Positions 1-9,736 of a DNA stretch of 64,000 nucleotides are shown one piece after another. The first letter of the stretch is position 1, and each line of letters starts with the position of its first letter. Below the pieces are notes generated by a model that ran no database searches, was not told the DNA's origin, and saw nothing but the letters and a program-made list of their open reading frames with translations. Origin of the DNA: Bacteroidia bacterium (GTDB lineage: Bacteria; Bacteroidota; Bacteroidia; Bacteroidales; GWA2-32-17); the NCBI GenBank assembly GCA_016218155.1, contig JACREQ010000034.1, positions 1 to 64,000 on the forward strand, written 5' to 3'. The translations under genes and the position numbers were made by a program.

Positions 1-1149
1 AGAAATTAACCTCACAAAAACTGTTGTTGATGCCAGTGATGCACTGGTGAATGGAATGTTAATAGTATTAGCAAATGTGGAGTTGTTTAATGAAACTTCA
101 TAATTTGTGGAAGCTGTTATAACAATGTTTGATGGATATCCAGTTAAATAACTTCCGCTGATATTATAAGATTGTGATGTTGATGGACCTGAACCGAAAA
201 TGTATGTAAAACCAGATAAAGTTATTGGATTGACATTAAGTATGGGCGTTGGTACTGCCGAGACACTGCCACTTAGCGAAACGTCAATTTGTGGTGCACC
301 ACCTCCAGTTATTGAAACAAGTTCTAAGTTATAATTATTAACAGATAAACCAGATTTTAAACGAGTATAAATAGGTGTCGAAGAAATTGTTGTGCCAGAA
401 TAAGGTAAACTAATAGTAGGTAAAAATGTAATGTTATCTAATGATACTTCATAATTTGAAGGAGCAGAGATTAAAATATTTCCGGGTGATCCGGTTAAAT
501 TACTACCTGTTAAATTAAAGCTTTGGGAAGCAGATGGACCTGATCCAACAATATAATTAAAGCCGGTTAGTTGTGTAGGATTTGCTAATAAAGCTGGACC
601 AACTACGAAGTCAGTAAGTGTTATGTTATCTAATATTAAAAAACCAGTATTATTAATACTCAAAATTTTAATTCTAATATTATTGCTGGCATCATTAACA
701 TTTAAAGAATATAAACTATATGTTGTTCCACTGAAAGATTGTGTCCCGATAGTGGTAAAGGCACCACCATTTATTGATTTTTGTATAGTAATTGTTCCAC
801 CACCAGAGTTTAGCTCACGATAATAAAAGCTTACTGTTCCGACACTATTTACACTCGGTGTGATAAGAAACGATCCGGCTGTAATTAATTTATTTAATCG
901 AGCTGCGCCACCTATAGCTCCGTATGAATTAGCAGAAATTTCGCCTTTAATATTATCATAATCCCAGCTTCCACTGGTTAATGTAATTGTTCCACTTGTA
1001 TAGCTGGTTGTATTAAATGTTATATCATTAAATAATTCTGTAAAATGTGTTGCACTTTGTGCATTTAATACCATACAGAATAAACAAGAGAATAGCATTT
1101 TCCTTAGGATCATATTAAAAAATAATAAGTTGTTAATGGATAATTTCAT
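1..1149 (-). CDS. secreted repeat-containing surface protein, 3' end outside window
   Basis: The frame is open from an ATG at 1149 to base 1 (383 codons) with no stop, so the C-terminus is missing. A second in-frame ATG lies at 1113; either gives a hydrophobic signal peptide ending near VLNAQ. After the leader comes a beta-rich region of about 140 residues. Two copies of a roughly 95-residue repeat follow, each opening with a motif like GFxYxxGxGPSxSQS and containing NYEVSL; the second runs off the edge. Such repeats are common in large secreted Bacteroidota proteins. The gene follows the 2042-residue protein by 52 bases and may be cotranscribed. A C-terminal T9SS domain is expected but cannot be seen. 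No enzymatic motif was found. Confidence 0.8.
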   Translation of the reverse strand, partial: MKLSINNLLFFNMILRKMLFSCLFCMVLNAQSATHFTELFNDITFNTTSYTSGTITLTSGSWDYDNIKGEISANSYGAIGGAARLNKLITAGSFLITPSVNSVGTVSFYYRELNSGGGTITIQKSINGGAFTTIGTQSFSGTTYSLYSLNVNDASNNIRIKILSINNTGFLILDNITLTDFVVGPALLANPTQLTGFNYIVGSGPSASQSFNLTGSNLTGSPGNILISAPSNYEVSLDNITFLPTISLPYSGTTISSTPIYTRLKSGLSVNNYNLELVSITGGGAPQIDVSLSGSVSAVPTPILNVNPITLSGFTYIFGSGPSTSQSYNISGSYLTGYPSNIVITASTNYEVSLNNSTFANTINIPFTSASLASTTVFVRLIS

Positions 1150-1201
1150 ATAAAAAATCTTTCAACGCTTTAAAGTCTTGAAAGAATGGCAAAGAAATTT
1201 A

Positions 1202-4200
1202 TTAATAAATAATTAATTTTTGTGAGACAGATTCTGAATTATTATACAAATTCAGACTATAAATACCTGAACTAATTTGAGATTTATTTAGTTCCAACAT
1301 GATATTATCATTTTCAGTATTTATTTTCTGGCTGTAAATTATTTTGCCGGACATATCTGTAATTTTCAAGTACAGTATATCTTTTGTAGGATTATTAAAT
1401 ATTACTGTAGTCCCATATTCATTAGTAAATAAATTAATTATAGCTAAATGTGGAGCTTCATTTATTAAAATATTTTTAATATCACTAAAAGTGTAATCTC
1501 CATTATAGTCAATTTGTTTTAATCTATAATATGAAAGACCTTTTATAGGGTTGTTGTCAATAAATGTATAATTCTGTATTGAAGAGGAATTACCGGCACC
1601 ATTAATCTTTCCGATTTCTTCAAAATCATTGATATTATTAGCTCTTTCTATGCTAAAAAAATCATTATTATTTTCTGATGCTGTTGACCAGTCGAGAATC
1701 ACAGTTTTATCATGAAGTTTAGCATTAAATGAGATAAGCTCAATTGGTAATGGACTTAATCCTTTAACTATAGCATGTTTGGAAAATGCGATATATCCGG
1801 TACGCTGTGCGTAACCATTACCACTGTTATATATTCTTCCTGCTGCACCTGTTCCTGGTATTGTAGTAGAACCTTCAAAATTACTCCATTCTGCATAATC
1901 TGTGGAAGCATCAGCTCTTTTTACAGCACAGAATTTATTGTCATCAGCTGCGCTTAGTTCAGCGTTATTTGCAACATATAATTTAACACCATACGAACCA
2001 CTTGTATATGCCCAACTTGTCGGAACATTAGGATTAACAGTCCAAATTGAAGATGAAGCCAGATTTACCATAGGTGTAGCATTTTGAGTAATTGCTAATC
2101 TGGAATCTATATTATTGCCTGATTCTGTTAGAGAAGAAACATTAACATCTAAATTATTGAGACTTGCTAAATTGTTGTTAATGAAGTCAAAGCGTTTGTA
2201 ATTTGCAGCAGTGTTTCCATTCCCAACCGGGAAGAAATATGTATTAGTATTTGTTGAAATAGCTCTGCGTAAATTACCGTTTATAAAGCTTGCACTGGTA
2301 CCTCCAGAGATTCCAGTAGTAGAATTATTATTCGAAACAATAAATTTATTAGTTCCTGTTGTAATAATTCCATCTGTTAATGTTAATACATTTGATGAAG
2401 AGACATCTGTTGATAATGTAATTCCTCCCGAAGCTGCAGTATTTAAAACAGTTAAATTATAAAAAATTGGAGCAATTGTTCCACTTATTGTTTGTTCAGA
2501 ATTTCCTTTAAAGCTTACAGTTCCATTAGAATGTGTAAAAGTTGAGTTATTTGTGAAATTACCAAATACATCAAGTTTACTAATAGTTTCATCTGTGCCA
2601 GCATTAGAATCGTCAGATCCAATTAAAAAATTAAAACCACTTAGGTTATTTGTTATATTATTACACGAAGCTTTAGTAAAATGTGTTCCTGTTGGATCAC
2701 CTATTCTACAGTTATTTGTAACTCCAGTGTTTGGCAATAAAACATTTACAGTTGAATCAGGAACAATCATGTTATCCCAATTACTACATGTAAACCAATC
2801 ATTACTACCACCTGCACCTGTCCATAAACCTGGTATTACACCAATTCCACCGGTTGCCAAAATAGATATAGAAGTGTCTGATGCAGTAAAATCATTAATT
2901 GCAGTATTATAATAATCATCACAATCTATAAAACCTTCCCAATTATCAGGATCTTTTATTAGTTCAATCCAGGTTCTTTGAGACATTGCTGCTGCAGTTG
3001 ATAGATCAATATTGAACTTAATAAAATCTGTTGCTACACCTGGCATCATATTAAAACACTCAAGATCATGATATAATCCGGAATTCTGTGAAGCACCTGT
3101 TCCGGTTGAGCCTGATGGGTAGGTTGTGGAACTGCAAACACCAGGAACCCAATCATCGTTAGTGTTAAAACCGAACAATACAACTCCTCCTGTGTATGTT
3201 GCATTATTTCCGTTTGTTGTACCATTATTCCATGTTCCACCTGTCATGAAATAAATCTGATCTCCACTGGTATTTAATATTAATGAACCATATCTAATGT
3301 CAATTACCCATCCATCATCAGGATAAATACCTTCAAAATAAGGAGAATTATTTTTAAGTCTAAATGTGATTATTGTACCTTTTGGTATATTAGCGCCAGT
3401 TCTCCTAATTCTTAAATATCCTTCGGTATTTCCCCATTTACCAGTTGTACAACGCTCCCATCCATTATCTGTCATGTCTATCATACTTCCTGTAGTCAAA
3501 TCATTAAAACATACTATACTTATTTCGTCATCACCTGCACTATAATTAGGTGGACTAAGGCAAGCATCAACATTAGAACAAACCCCGACGACAGCAATAC
3601 TTCCAGGAACAAAGACAGATCCACCTGCAATTGGAGTCTGGCATGTTGAAACGCCTGTTGACCAACTAGTGCCAGATCTAATGAATACCTTAAAGCAATA
3701 TTCAGTACCATTAGTTAAACCTGTAATATTTACAGAATTGGATGTTCCTTTATAAACAAAAAAACCACCATCAAATGCAGTTCCTGAAGAAAAAACAGTG
3801 TTTGCTGTATATGCTGTACCATCGCCAGAAGGAGATGCAGTAACTGCAGTTGTTTGCTTTGCGATTACAATAACCTCGTCAAAACAAGCTGAAAGAGGAT
3901 TTGCCCAACTTACTTGTACTTCGGCATCTAAAGGTGATGAAGACAATGAACTTACATTAGGGATTCCAAGTGAGGTAATAGATGTAGTAGGAGTAGAGGC
4001 GGACCAAGTCGTAGAGTTTTTATAAGTATATGCCATAATTTTGTAGGATTGACCTGTGGTTAATCCGGTTACTGTTACTGAAGTTCCAGTACCTTTATAT
4101 ACAACAAAACTATAAGGTGTAGTTAATCCGTATTGGTAACCTGAGCCAAAGTTTGTGTTAGAAGTATATGTGTTTTCGTTGTCAGAAGAGCCAATTGAAT

Positions 4201-7200
4201 GACAATCAAGAGTTGAGTTTCTCATACCAATTACTACTCCATCATAGGTTCCTTCGGGAGCAATCCATGAAATGGTAGCTGTATTACTAGTTTGACAGGA
4301 TACATTTAATCCTGTTACAGGACTAATATAAGTTGAGGACATTCCGGCTAAAATAGTTCCTCCTGAATAATAATTTTCACTTCCGGTAGCACAACTAAAT
4401 TCAAAAACCTTGAAGTAATACACTGTTCCAGGTGTTAAACCTGTAATAGTTCCTGTGGATCCTGTTCCAATATAAACTGCCCTGTTTCCGGAATAATCTG
4501 TTGATGCATAAAAATCATTTGCAGTATAAGTAGTGCCGTCTATAGGAGTATAATCAACAGCGCTTGCTTCTTTTGCAAAAAGAATACGTTTATTCCCATT
4601 ACCAACAGTTCCAATTGTAAAGTCTATAGTAGTATTGGTGATATTTGAAAAAGTTAATGTCGTAGGATTTGTAGTAGGTTCTGTACAAGCACCACATGTT
4701 ACAGTAACATTATCTAATCTCCATGGAGAAGTTGTTGAAGAAGCTTTTCTGAATTTAATGTATACAGTTGAAGAATTATAGGCTGACAAATCAACAGTAC
4801 AATTTGTTGTACCTCCTGAGGTAGTATTTGTATGGGTATAAGTTGCGATTGTATTATAAGTTCCACCTTGTGTTGTTGTTGAAACCTCAATATACATTGT
4901 TTTTGAAGTTGTATTAGTTGTTCTTGTTAAATCAAAAGTGAGAGTAGTTGGATTTGTTACAGCTAGGGTTGCTAATTCTCCATTCATTGCTGCGAATTCA
5001 GCATAATTTGAAGTAAATGTTACGCTTGTTTGAATCCATCCTGCAGGAAGTGCATTTGTTGCCCAAGATTCGTCGACACAAGGACCTGCTAAAGTTGTGC
5101 AATTTGTTTGAGGTTCAGTAGCAGTTGTTTTATAATTAATATTAGTTCCGGCATTAGTATATGTCCATATTTTAAAATAATAAGTAGTGTTTTGATTTAG
5201 ATTAGGAACAGTATAAGAGTTTGTTCCATAAGCAATATTTTTAGAACCAGACCCAACAGTTATTATATCATCTGCAATAGCTGTTCCATCAACAGGGTTA
5301 CTAATAGCTGCATAGCTAGTAGAGCTCCATTTAATCAGATAATAATCAGGAGCCTGTGTTCCTGCAGTTGCAGCTGTCCAGCTTAAAGGAATAGTTGCAC
5401 TAGTTGTTGTTCCGCACGAAAAGGCAGTAGGGTAATTGGTTGGTTCTGGTTTTACAACATTTGCTTCGATAACAACATTGTCTAAGCTACAATTATCACC
5501 AAAACTTGAATGAAATTTGAAAGAAACGTAAATAGTTGGCTGATTTCCTGCTCCAGCAGGTAAGGTAAGGGTTTTTAAATTCCATTGACTTGTTCCTGCA
5601 GTTAAAGCACCATCGTGTCTTGCATAAAATGTTCCGGCATCCCAAGTTGAACCATCAGTTGAATATTGAACCAATACACCTTCGTTAAGATAAGCTCCTG
5701 TGCTATATGATGCATTATTTTCATTAAGCCAATAAAATTTAACATCAACTAATGAAGCACCTGTTGTTACAATGGCTGGTGATATTAATCTAGTTTCATT
5801 ACCAGAAGTAAAACTATAAGAATTCCAATAAACATAATCAGCACCTTCTTGAGGAGTTGTGGTTGGATTTGATGAACTGGCAACGTATTGAATGGCTGAA
5901 GCACCAACAACAGTTTGAGTTGACCAACATGCTGGAATAGAAGTAGTGTTGAACCCTTGTGAGTAAGGTAAGGCAACGTTTGTACAAGATGTTATACCAT
6001 TTGCAACAACAGATGAAGAGTATGAATTGGTTGAATTTGAATTACTAGCATCAACAACAACATAAATAAGAATATGATATGTAGTGCTTGCGTTTAATCC
6101 TGTAATTGAAACATTTGTGCCGTCTCCATTATAAACACAGTAAGCCGACGCATCTCCCTGATAAGCAGTACCAGCAGAAAATGTGGTATTTGCAGTATAT
6201 GTGGAAGGGGCATTTGTAGGAACTCCTGCATTTACAGCACTTGTGGCTTTAACAAATACCATTGTGCTATGGTTTGGTGCACTATAGCCAGAAGCCGCTG
6301 TCCATGTAATGTTAGCTGTAGTAGGGCCGGTTGCAGTAAAAGAACCTGCTGTAACAGCATTTGGTAAAGTTGCATGATTTAATGCAGGCGGTGAAGTTAG
6401 AAGAAAGTTAATATTTGCACCAGAATTTGTATAAGAATAAATCTTATAATTATACATTGTACCGGCAACCATACTTGTAAAACTTGTAGCAGAACTTGCT
6501 GAACCCGGAGTAACTTTTTTGTTAGCAACTCCACCGGTAACTGCTGTAATATCTGCAGGATCCGTAGCATCAATAGGATCAACTACAGCACCGGTATTTA
6601 ATTTTATTAAATAACCGTCCGGAGCCTGAGTACCCGCAACTGCAGCTGTCCAGGTTAAAGGGATTGCAGAGGTAGTTACAGTTCCAACTGCAAAAGCAGT
6701 TGGTTGATTTGTTGGTTGGGGTTTAACTGCAGTTGCTGTAACTGTTCCGTTTATAACGATATCATTACCAGTGCCATCACCTATACCGCCCGATCCGGTA
6801 GTTGCTTCAGCATAACTATACAAACGATATGTTACAGCACTTGTTGAATTAGCCTGAGCAAATGTGAATGTGAAATTTACAGTTGTTGTTACATCTGCAA
6901 TTGTTTTAATGGCGTCTATATCAGTTGCATATCCATCTAATGAACTTCTTAAAGCAAAACCATAATTTCCTGTTGCCGATCTTTGGAATTGGAAATATAT
7001 TGAACTAACACTAAACTGATATCCTGAATTTGGGGTAATTGTGAACTCCATGTAGTTATTACCACTAACAGCATTTGCTATTGATGTTATTGCCCAGTTA
7101 GTAGCATTAAAACGTCCACCATTAGCCGAAGCAGTTAAACCGGCTCCACGAGAGATTGTGGAAGGTGATAAATTAGCATCGTTTGTATTTGAAGCTGCAG

Positions 7201-7330
7201 TTGCTTCACCACCAGCCAATGCAGAAAATTCAAATGTTAAAATTTGCCCCCACCCATTAAAGCACAGGGTTATCAGATAAAGTAGTGAGAGAATTTTAAT
7301 AAACCGTTTCATCGCAAAATTATTATTCAT
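1202..7330 (-). CDS. giant T9SS-exported multidomain adhesin-like protein
   Basis: A 2042-residue secreted protein. A signal peptide covers about residues 7-29 (KRFIKILSLLYLI); the ATG at 7312 (Met7) is an equally good start. Fibronectin III-like segments beginning PTNxPTAF occur near residues 205 and 625 and further copies follow to about 1240. A cleaved-adhesin-like domain (LPYSQGF) lies near 450-620. A domain with GDDEISIVCF lies near 1250-1490, then a WTGAGGSNDW segment near 1497. The last 80 residues form a type A T9SS sorting domain ending in KLIIY. The likely role is surface attachment or matrix binding; no catalytic residues are evident. The many domains explain its repetitive DNA. 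Confidence 0.9.
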   Translation of the reverse strand: MNNNFAMKRFIKILSLLYLITLCFNGWGQILTFEFSALAGGEATAASNTNDANLSPSTISRGAGLTASANGGRFNATNWAITSIANAVSGNNYMEFTITPNSGYQFSVSSIYFQFQRSATGNYGFALRSSLDGYATDIDAIKTIADVTTTVNFTFTFAQANSTSAVTYRLYSYAEATTGSGGIGDGTGNDIVINGTVTATAVKPQPTNQPTAFAVGTVTTSAIPLTWTAAVAGTQAPDGYLIKLNTGAVVDPIDATDPADITAVTGGVANKKVTPGSASSATSFTSMVAGTMYNYKIYSYTNSGANINFLLTSPPALNHATLPNAVTAGSFTATGPTTANITWTAASGYSAPNHSTMVFVKATSAVNAGVPTNAPSTYTANTTFSAGTAYQGDASAYCVYNGDGTNVSITGLNASTTYHILIYVVVDASNSNSTNSYSSSVVANGITSCTNVALPYSQGFNTTSIPACWSTQTVVGASAIQYVASSSNPTTTPQEGADYVYWNSYSFTSGNETRLISPAIVTTGASLVDVKFYWLNENNASYSTGAYLNEGVLVQYSTDGSTWDAGTFYARHDGALTAGTSQWNLKTLTLPAGAGNQPTIYVSFKFHSSFGDNCSLDNVVIEANVVKPEPTNYPTAFSCGTTTSATIPLSWTAATAGTQAPDYYLIKWSSTSYAAISNPVDGTAIADDIITVGSGSKNIAYGTNSYTVPNLNQNTTYYFKIWTYTNAGTNINYKTTATEPQTNCTTLAGPCVDESWATNALPAGWIQTSVTFTSNYAEFAAMNGELATLAVTNPTTLTFDLTRTTNTTSKTMYIEVSTTTQGGTYNTIATYTHTNTTSGGTTNCTVDLSAYNSSTVYIKFRKASSTTSPWRLDNVTVTCGACTEPTTNPTTLTFSNITNTTIDFTIGTVGNGNKRILFAKEASAVDYTPIDGTTYTANDFYASTDYSGNRAVYIGTGSTGTITGLTPGTVYYFKVFEFSCATGSENYYSGGTILAGMSSTYISPVTGLNVSCQTSNTATISWIAPEGTYDGVVIGMRNSTLDCHSIGSSDNENTYTSNTNFGSGYQYGLTTPYSFVVYKGTGTSVTVTGLTTGQSYKIMAYTYKNSTTWSASTPTTSITSLGIPNVSSLSSSPLDAEVQVSWANPLSACFDEVIVIAKQTTAVTASPSGDGTAYTANTVFSSGTAFDGGFFVYKGTSNSVNITGLTNGTEYCFKVFIRSGTSWSTGVSTCQTPIAGGSVFVPGSIAVVGVCSNVDACLSPPNYSAGDDEISIVCFNDLTTGSMIDMTDNGWERCTTGKWGNTEGYLRIRRTGANIPKGTIITFRLKNNSPYFEGIYPDDGWVIDIRYGSLILNTSGDQIYFMTGGTWNNGTTNGNNATYTGGVVLFGFNTNDDWVPGVCSSTTYPSGSTGTGASQNSGLYHDLECFNMMPGVATDFIKFNIDLSTAAAMSQRTWIELIKDPDNWEGFIDCDDYYNTAINDFTASDTSISILATGGIGVIPGLWTGAGGSNDWFTCSNWDNMIVPDSTVNVLLPNTGVTNNCRIGDPTGTHFTKASCNNITNNLSGFNFLIGSDDSNAGTDETISKLDVFGNFTNNSTFTHSNGTVSFKGNSEQTISGTIAPIFYNLTVLNTAASGGITLSTDVSSSNVLTLTDGIITTGTNKFIVSNNNSTTGISGGTSASFINGNLRRAISTNTNTYFFPVGNGNTAANYKRFDFINNNLASLNNLDVNVSSLTESGNNIDSRLAITQNATPMVNLASSSIWTVNPNVPTSWAYTSGSYGVKLYVANNAELSAADDNKFCAVKRADASTDYAEWSNFEGSTTIPGTGAAGRIYNSGNGYAQRTGYIAFSKHAIVKGLSPLPIELISFNAKLHDKTVILDWSTASENNNDFFSIERANNINDFEEIGKINGAGNSSSIQNYTFIDNNPIKGLSYYRLKQIDYNGDYTFSDIKNILINEAPHLAIINLFTNEYGTTVIFNNPTKDILYLKITDMSGKIIYSQKINTENDNIMLELNKSQISSGIYSLNLYNNSESVSQKLIIY

Positions 7331-7512
7331 TAATAACTTATACGAAGCCGGCTTCAGCTATGCTGCAGAGGAGTATGCAACATACATCAAGGTACTCAAC
7401 TTCAAATTGTCTTTTTATTTGACGAGTAAAATCCTAAAAGGTTGTTTTACCTATGTAAATATACGAAGTATATATAAAAAAAGTTATGTTTTTAAAAGAA
7501 TTTTTACGAACA

Positions 7513-7546
7513 TAAAAAAACCCTCGGTTTACCAAAGGTTTTTGAG
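7513..7546 (-). terminator. probable intrinsic terminator of the MORN-like lipoprotein gene
   Basis: On the minus strand AAAAACC pairs with GGTTTTT around a loop of about 13 bases and is followed by more T residues. It lies 30-60 bases after the stop of the 7575-7931 gene. The stem is AT-rich, so confidence is moderate. Confidence 0.5.
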
Positions 7547-7574
7547 TATAAATGGAATTAATTTTTTCTATAAA

Positions 7575-7931
7575 CTAATACAATTCTGCAACTTGTTTAT
7601 CGTAACGCACCTGAAGTGTTATTTCGCCTTTTTCGCCATACCATTTCCAGGTTCCGTCGCGCATACCCATATCATAGTAACCCATTGTGCGAAGTTGACC
7701 GTTTTTAAACCAATCTTTATATTCGCCATGTTTTATGCCATTTAAATATTGTTGCATAAATTGAGCCTGACCGTTGTCGTAGTAAGAAATCTGCTTGTCG
7801 TTCGGTTGAGCTTCGGCTGTTTGTAAATCAGCGGTATCGTTATTTGAGCCATCGGTAGCATTTTCTTGATTATTGCAGGACATTACAAATGCTAAGGGTA
7901 AACAAAGTAATAATGAGTATAATTTTCTCAT
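7575..7931 (-). CDS. small lipoprotein with MORN-like repeats
   Basis: A 118-residue protein. A lipobox (VMSC, Cys19) follows a short hydrophobic leader, so it should be a lipid-anchored envelope protein. After a low-complexity Asn/Asp-rich linker come three turns of a motif YxxGqxxxxxxxxnGxxhGxxxxW, typical of MORN-variant or YwqK-type proteins that often act as antitoxins or scaffolds. A full promoter (TTTG, 20 bases, TATATTTG) sits upstream at 7957-7988. The gene is alone, with a hairpin terminator after it. The exact function is unknown. Confidence 0.8.
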   Translation of the reverse strand: MRKLYSLLLCLPLAFVMSCNNQENATDGSNNDTADLQTAEAQPNDKQISYYDNGQAQFMQQYLNGIKHGEYKDWFKNGQLRTMGYYDMGMRDGTWKWYGEKGEITLQVRYDKQVAELY

Positions 7932-7956
7932 GGCAGACTTGGTTTAAATTGTTTGT

Positions 7957-7988
7957 CAAATATATCTGAATCGATTAAGTAAACCAAA
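7957..7988 (-). promoter_or_regulatory. Bacteroidota-type promoter for the 7931 lipoprotein gene
   Basis: On the minus strand a -33 TTTG (7985-7988) and a -7 TATATTTG (7957-7964) are separated by exactly 20 bases. Transcription would begin near 7951, about 20 bases before the ATG. Confidence 0.65.
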
Positions 7989-8005
7989 TATTTTTGAAAA
8001 TATTT

Positions 8006-9724
8006 TTAAAAACGATTAATAAAACCAAAATGTACCCTGGCTGTTTTAAATTGTATGCTATTTCCTAGTTGATGGCCAATAGCATAGCTCAAAGTAAATA
8101 TTCCTGCTTTAGTCTGAAATTCTATTCCTGCTCCAAAACCAGAAGGGTTATCGTTGTTAATATCTATACTTTTATAATACCCCTGATCGTAAAAAGCGAA
8201 GAAAGCTGAATTTTCTTCAAACAGAAATCTTAATTCCGAGCTTCCAATAAAAAATTCTGATGCGTAAATACTTTCTTCGTCGAATCCACGTAAAGTTGAA
8301 AGTCCGCCAATTCGAAAAAGTTCATTTTTAAAAAGTTTTTTTGTGTTGATGTAACCAGATTGCAATCTAAGTTTTATAACCCATTTTTTGTATAAGTTAG
8401 TATATTTTGAAATGTCTGCATATAGTTCGTTTCTAAAAGAAGTCATTTGTATATCGTTATATACAATCGGATTGATTTCTGGATGCCTTTCAATTGTTTT
8501 TTTTCCATAACCTGCCTGAACTTTTATGTCAAACCCATTTAATGGATTATATTTATTATTAAGTGAAGAGTAGCTAATTAAAATTCCAAAAATATTTGAA
8601 TAATAGCTTGATAATGTAGGGAGTGTTGTTAAAGTTGATAATCCAGATGACGAAAGTAATGTGGAAGAAGAATTTTCGTAATAAAGTCCGATATTATTTG
8701 AACCCGATAGGTAAAATGGAATACCAAGATGGGATGTTACAGTTAAAAACGTACTGTCTTTTTTGAATAATTTTATTGAAGCACTACTACCAACCGGTTT
8801 GTTAAACAAATATGGTAATTGAACAGAAGCAAAAAGATTTTGTGAAGATGTTTCCAGTTTTTTCCACGAGAATTCTATTCTGTCACTTCTTCGAAATGTA
8901 TTTAAAAGATTAAGGGAGATGTCACCAGTTAATAGAAATTTGCCAGCTGTTTTTTGATCGGGCAAAATACCAAGTATTCCATTAAACTGATTTGCTTTTT
9001 TTTGTTTTAGATATAATCTAATTTTTGCTTTATTGCCAATAAAATATATTTCTTCAGGTTTATCAATTGAAATAAAGTTCAGTTCTTTTATTAATCTATT
9101 TATTTGAGCAACTTTTTTTTCGTTATAATTGTTTCCCGAAATAATTCCCAGATAATGTGTTAAAAAGCTATTTGAAATTTTTGCATTACCAATAATTTCA
9201 ATGCTGTCAAAACTTATTAATTGACCACTTTTTATTAAATGTTTTATTGAAATTGTACCCGGTTTAATTTCAATACTATCAGATTTAATATTTGCAAATG
9301 GATACCCGTTGTTTTCAAAATCAACAATAATTTTATTTTTGATCTTATTGATTGTTTCCATTGAAACAGTGATGCCATTCAGCTTTTTTAATTTATAATT
9401 GTTTGTAAAATCGGATTTGTCATTAATAAAAGTAACTTCTCCCCAATAATATTTTATGCCTGTGTAAATATATATCGAAATGGTATCATTTTTAATTATA
9501 GCAGAATCTAATGAGGCTGAGCTAAAGCCTTTTGAAATAAGGCAATTAATTATGTCGTTTGAAATCAGATTAATCTGACTTTCTTGTATAGCCTTTGGTA
9601 AACGATTAAAGCATTTTTTACAATTTACAGAAGTACCGGTTAATATTATAGAAATAGGCTTTTGTGCAACTGTATATATAATTGCAGAAATTACAAAAGT
9701 GAATAATAATAAAATTTTCTTCAG
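8006..9724 (-). CDS. Omp85/BamA-superfamily outer-membrane protein, apparent CTG start
   Basis: An outer-membrane barrel of the surface-antigen (Omp85/TamA/ShlB) family. The C-terminal half shows the conserved loop motif GGLSTLRGF and ends in aromatic NRF, like a barrel-assembly signal. A POTRA-like segment precedes it (SFDSIEIIGNAKIS). The first in-frame ATG is at 9361, but the frame stays open 121 codons upstream. That extension begins with a clear signal peptide (KKILLLFTFVISAIIYTVAQ) directly after an in-frame TAA, so the start is probably CTG at 9724. The full protein would be 572 residues. The gene lies 12 bases after the nitroreductase stop and is probably cotranscribed with it. The substrate is unknown. 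Confidence 0.8.
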   Translation of the reverse strand: MKKILLLFTFVISAIIYTVAQKPISIILTGTSVNCKKCFNRLPKAIQESQINLISNDIINCLISKGFSSASLDSAIIKNDTISIYIYTGIKYYWGEVTFINDKSDFTNNYKLKKLNGITVSMETINKIKNKIIVDFENNGYPFANIKSDSIEIKPGTISIKHLIKSGQLISFDSIEIIGNAKISNSFLTHYLGIISGNNYNEKKVAQINRLIKELNFISIDKPEEIYFIGNKAKIRLYLKQKKANQFNGILGILPDQKTAGKFLLTGDISLNLLNTFRRSDRIEFSWKKLETSSQNLFASVQLPYLFNKPVGSSASIKLFKKDSTFLTVTSHLGIPFYLSGSNNIGLYYENSSSTLLSSSGLSTLTTLPTLSSYYSNIFGILISYSSLNNKYNPLNGFDIKVQAGYGKKTIERHPEINPIVYNDIQMTSFRNELYADISKYTNLYKKWVIKLRLQSGYINTKKLFKNELFRIGGLSTLRGFDEESIYASEFFIGSSELRFLFEENSAFFAFYDQGYYKSIDINNDNPSGFGAGIEFQTKAGIFTLSYAIGHQLGNSIQFKTARVHFGFINRF

Positions 9725-9736
9725 TTATTTTATTTT

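Noticed and set aside
2553-2912. Plus-strand open frame of 119 codons
   Set aside because: It is antisense to the giant T9SS gene, whose frame has a signal peptide and domains; the antisense product has none.
1202-7330. Dense short direct repeats resembling a repeat array or CRISPR
   Set aside because: They are in frame and encode recurring fibronectin-like strands; spacing is irregular and there is no repeat-spacer pattern.
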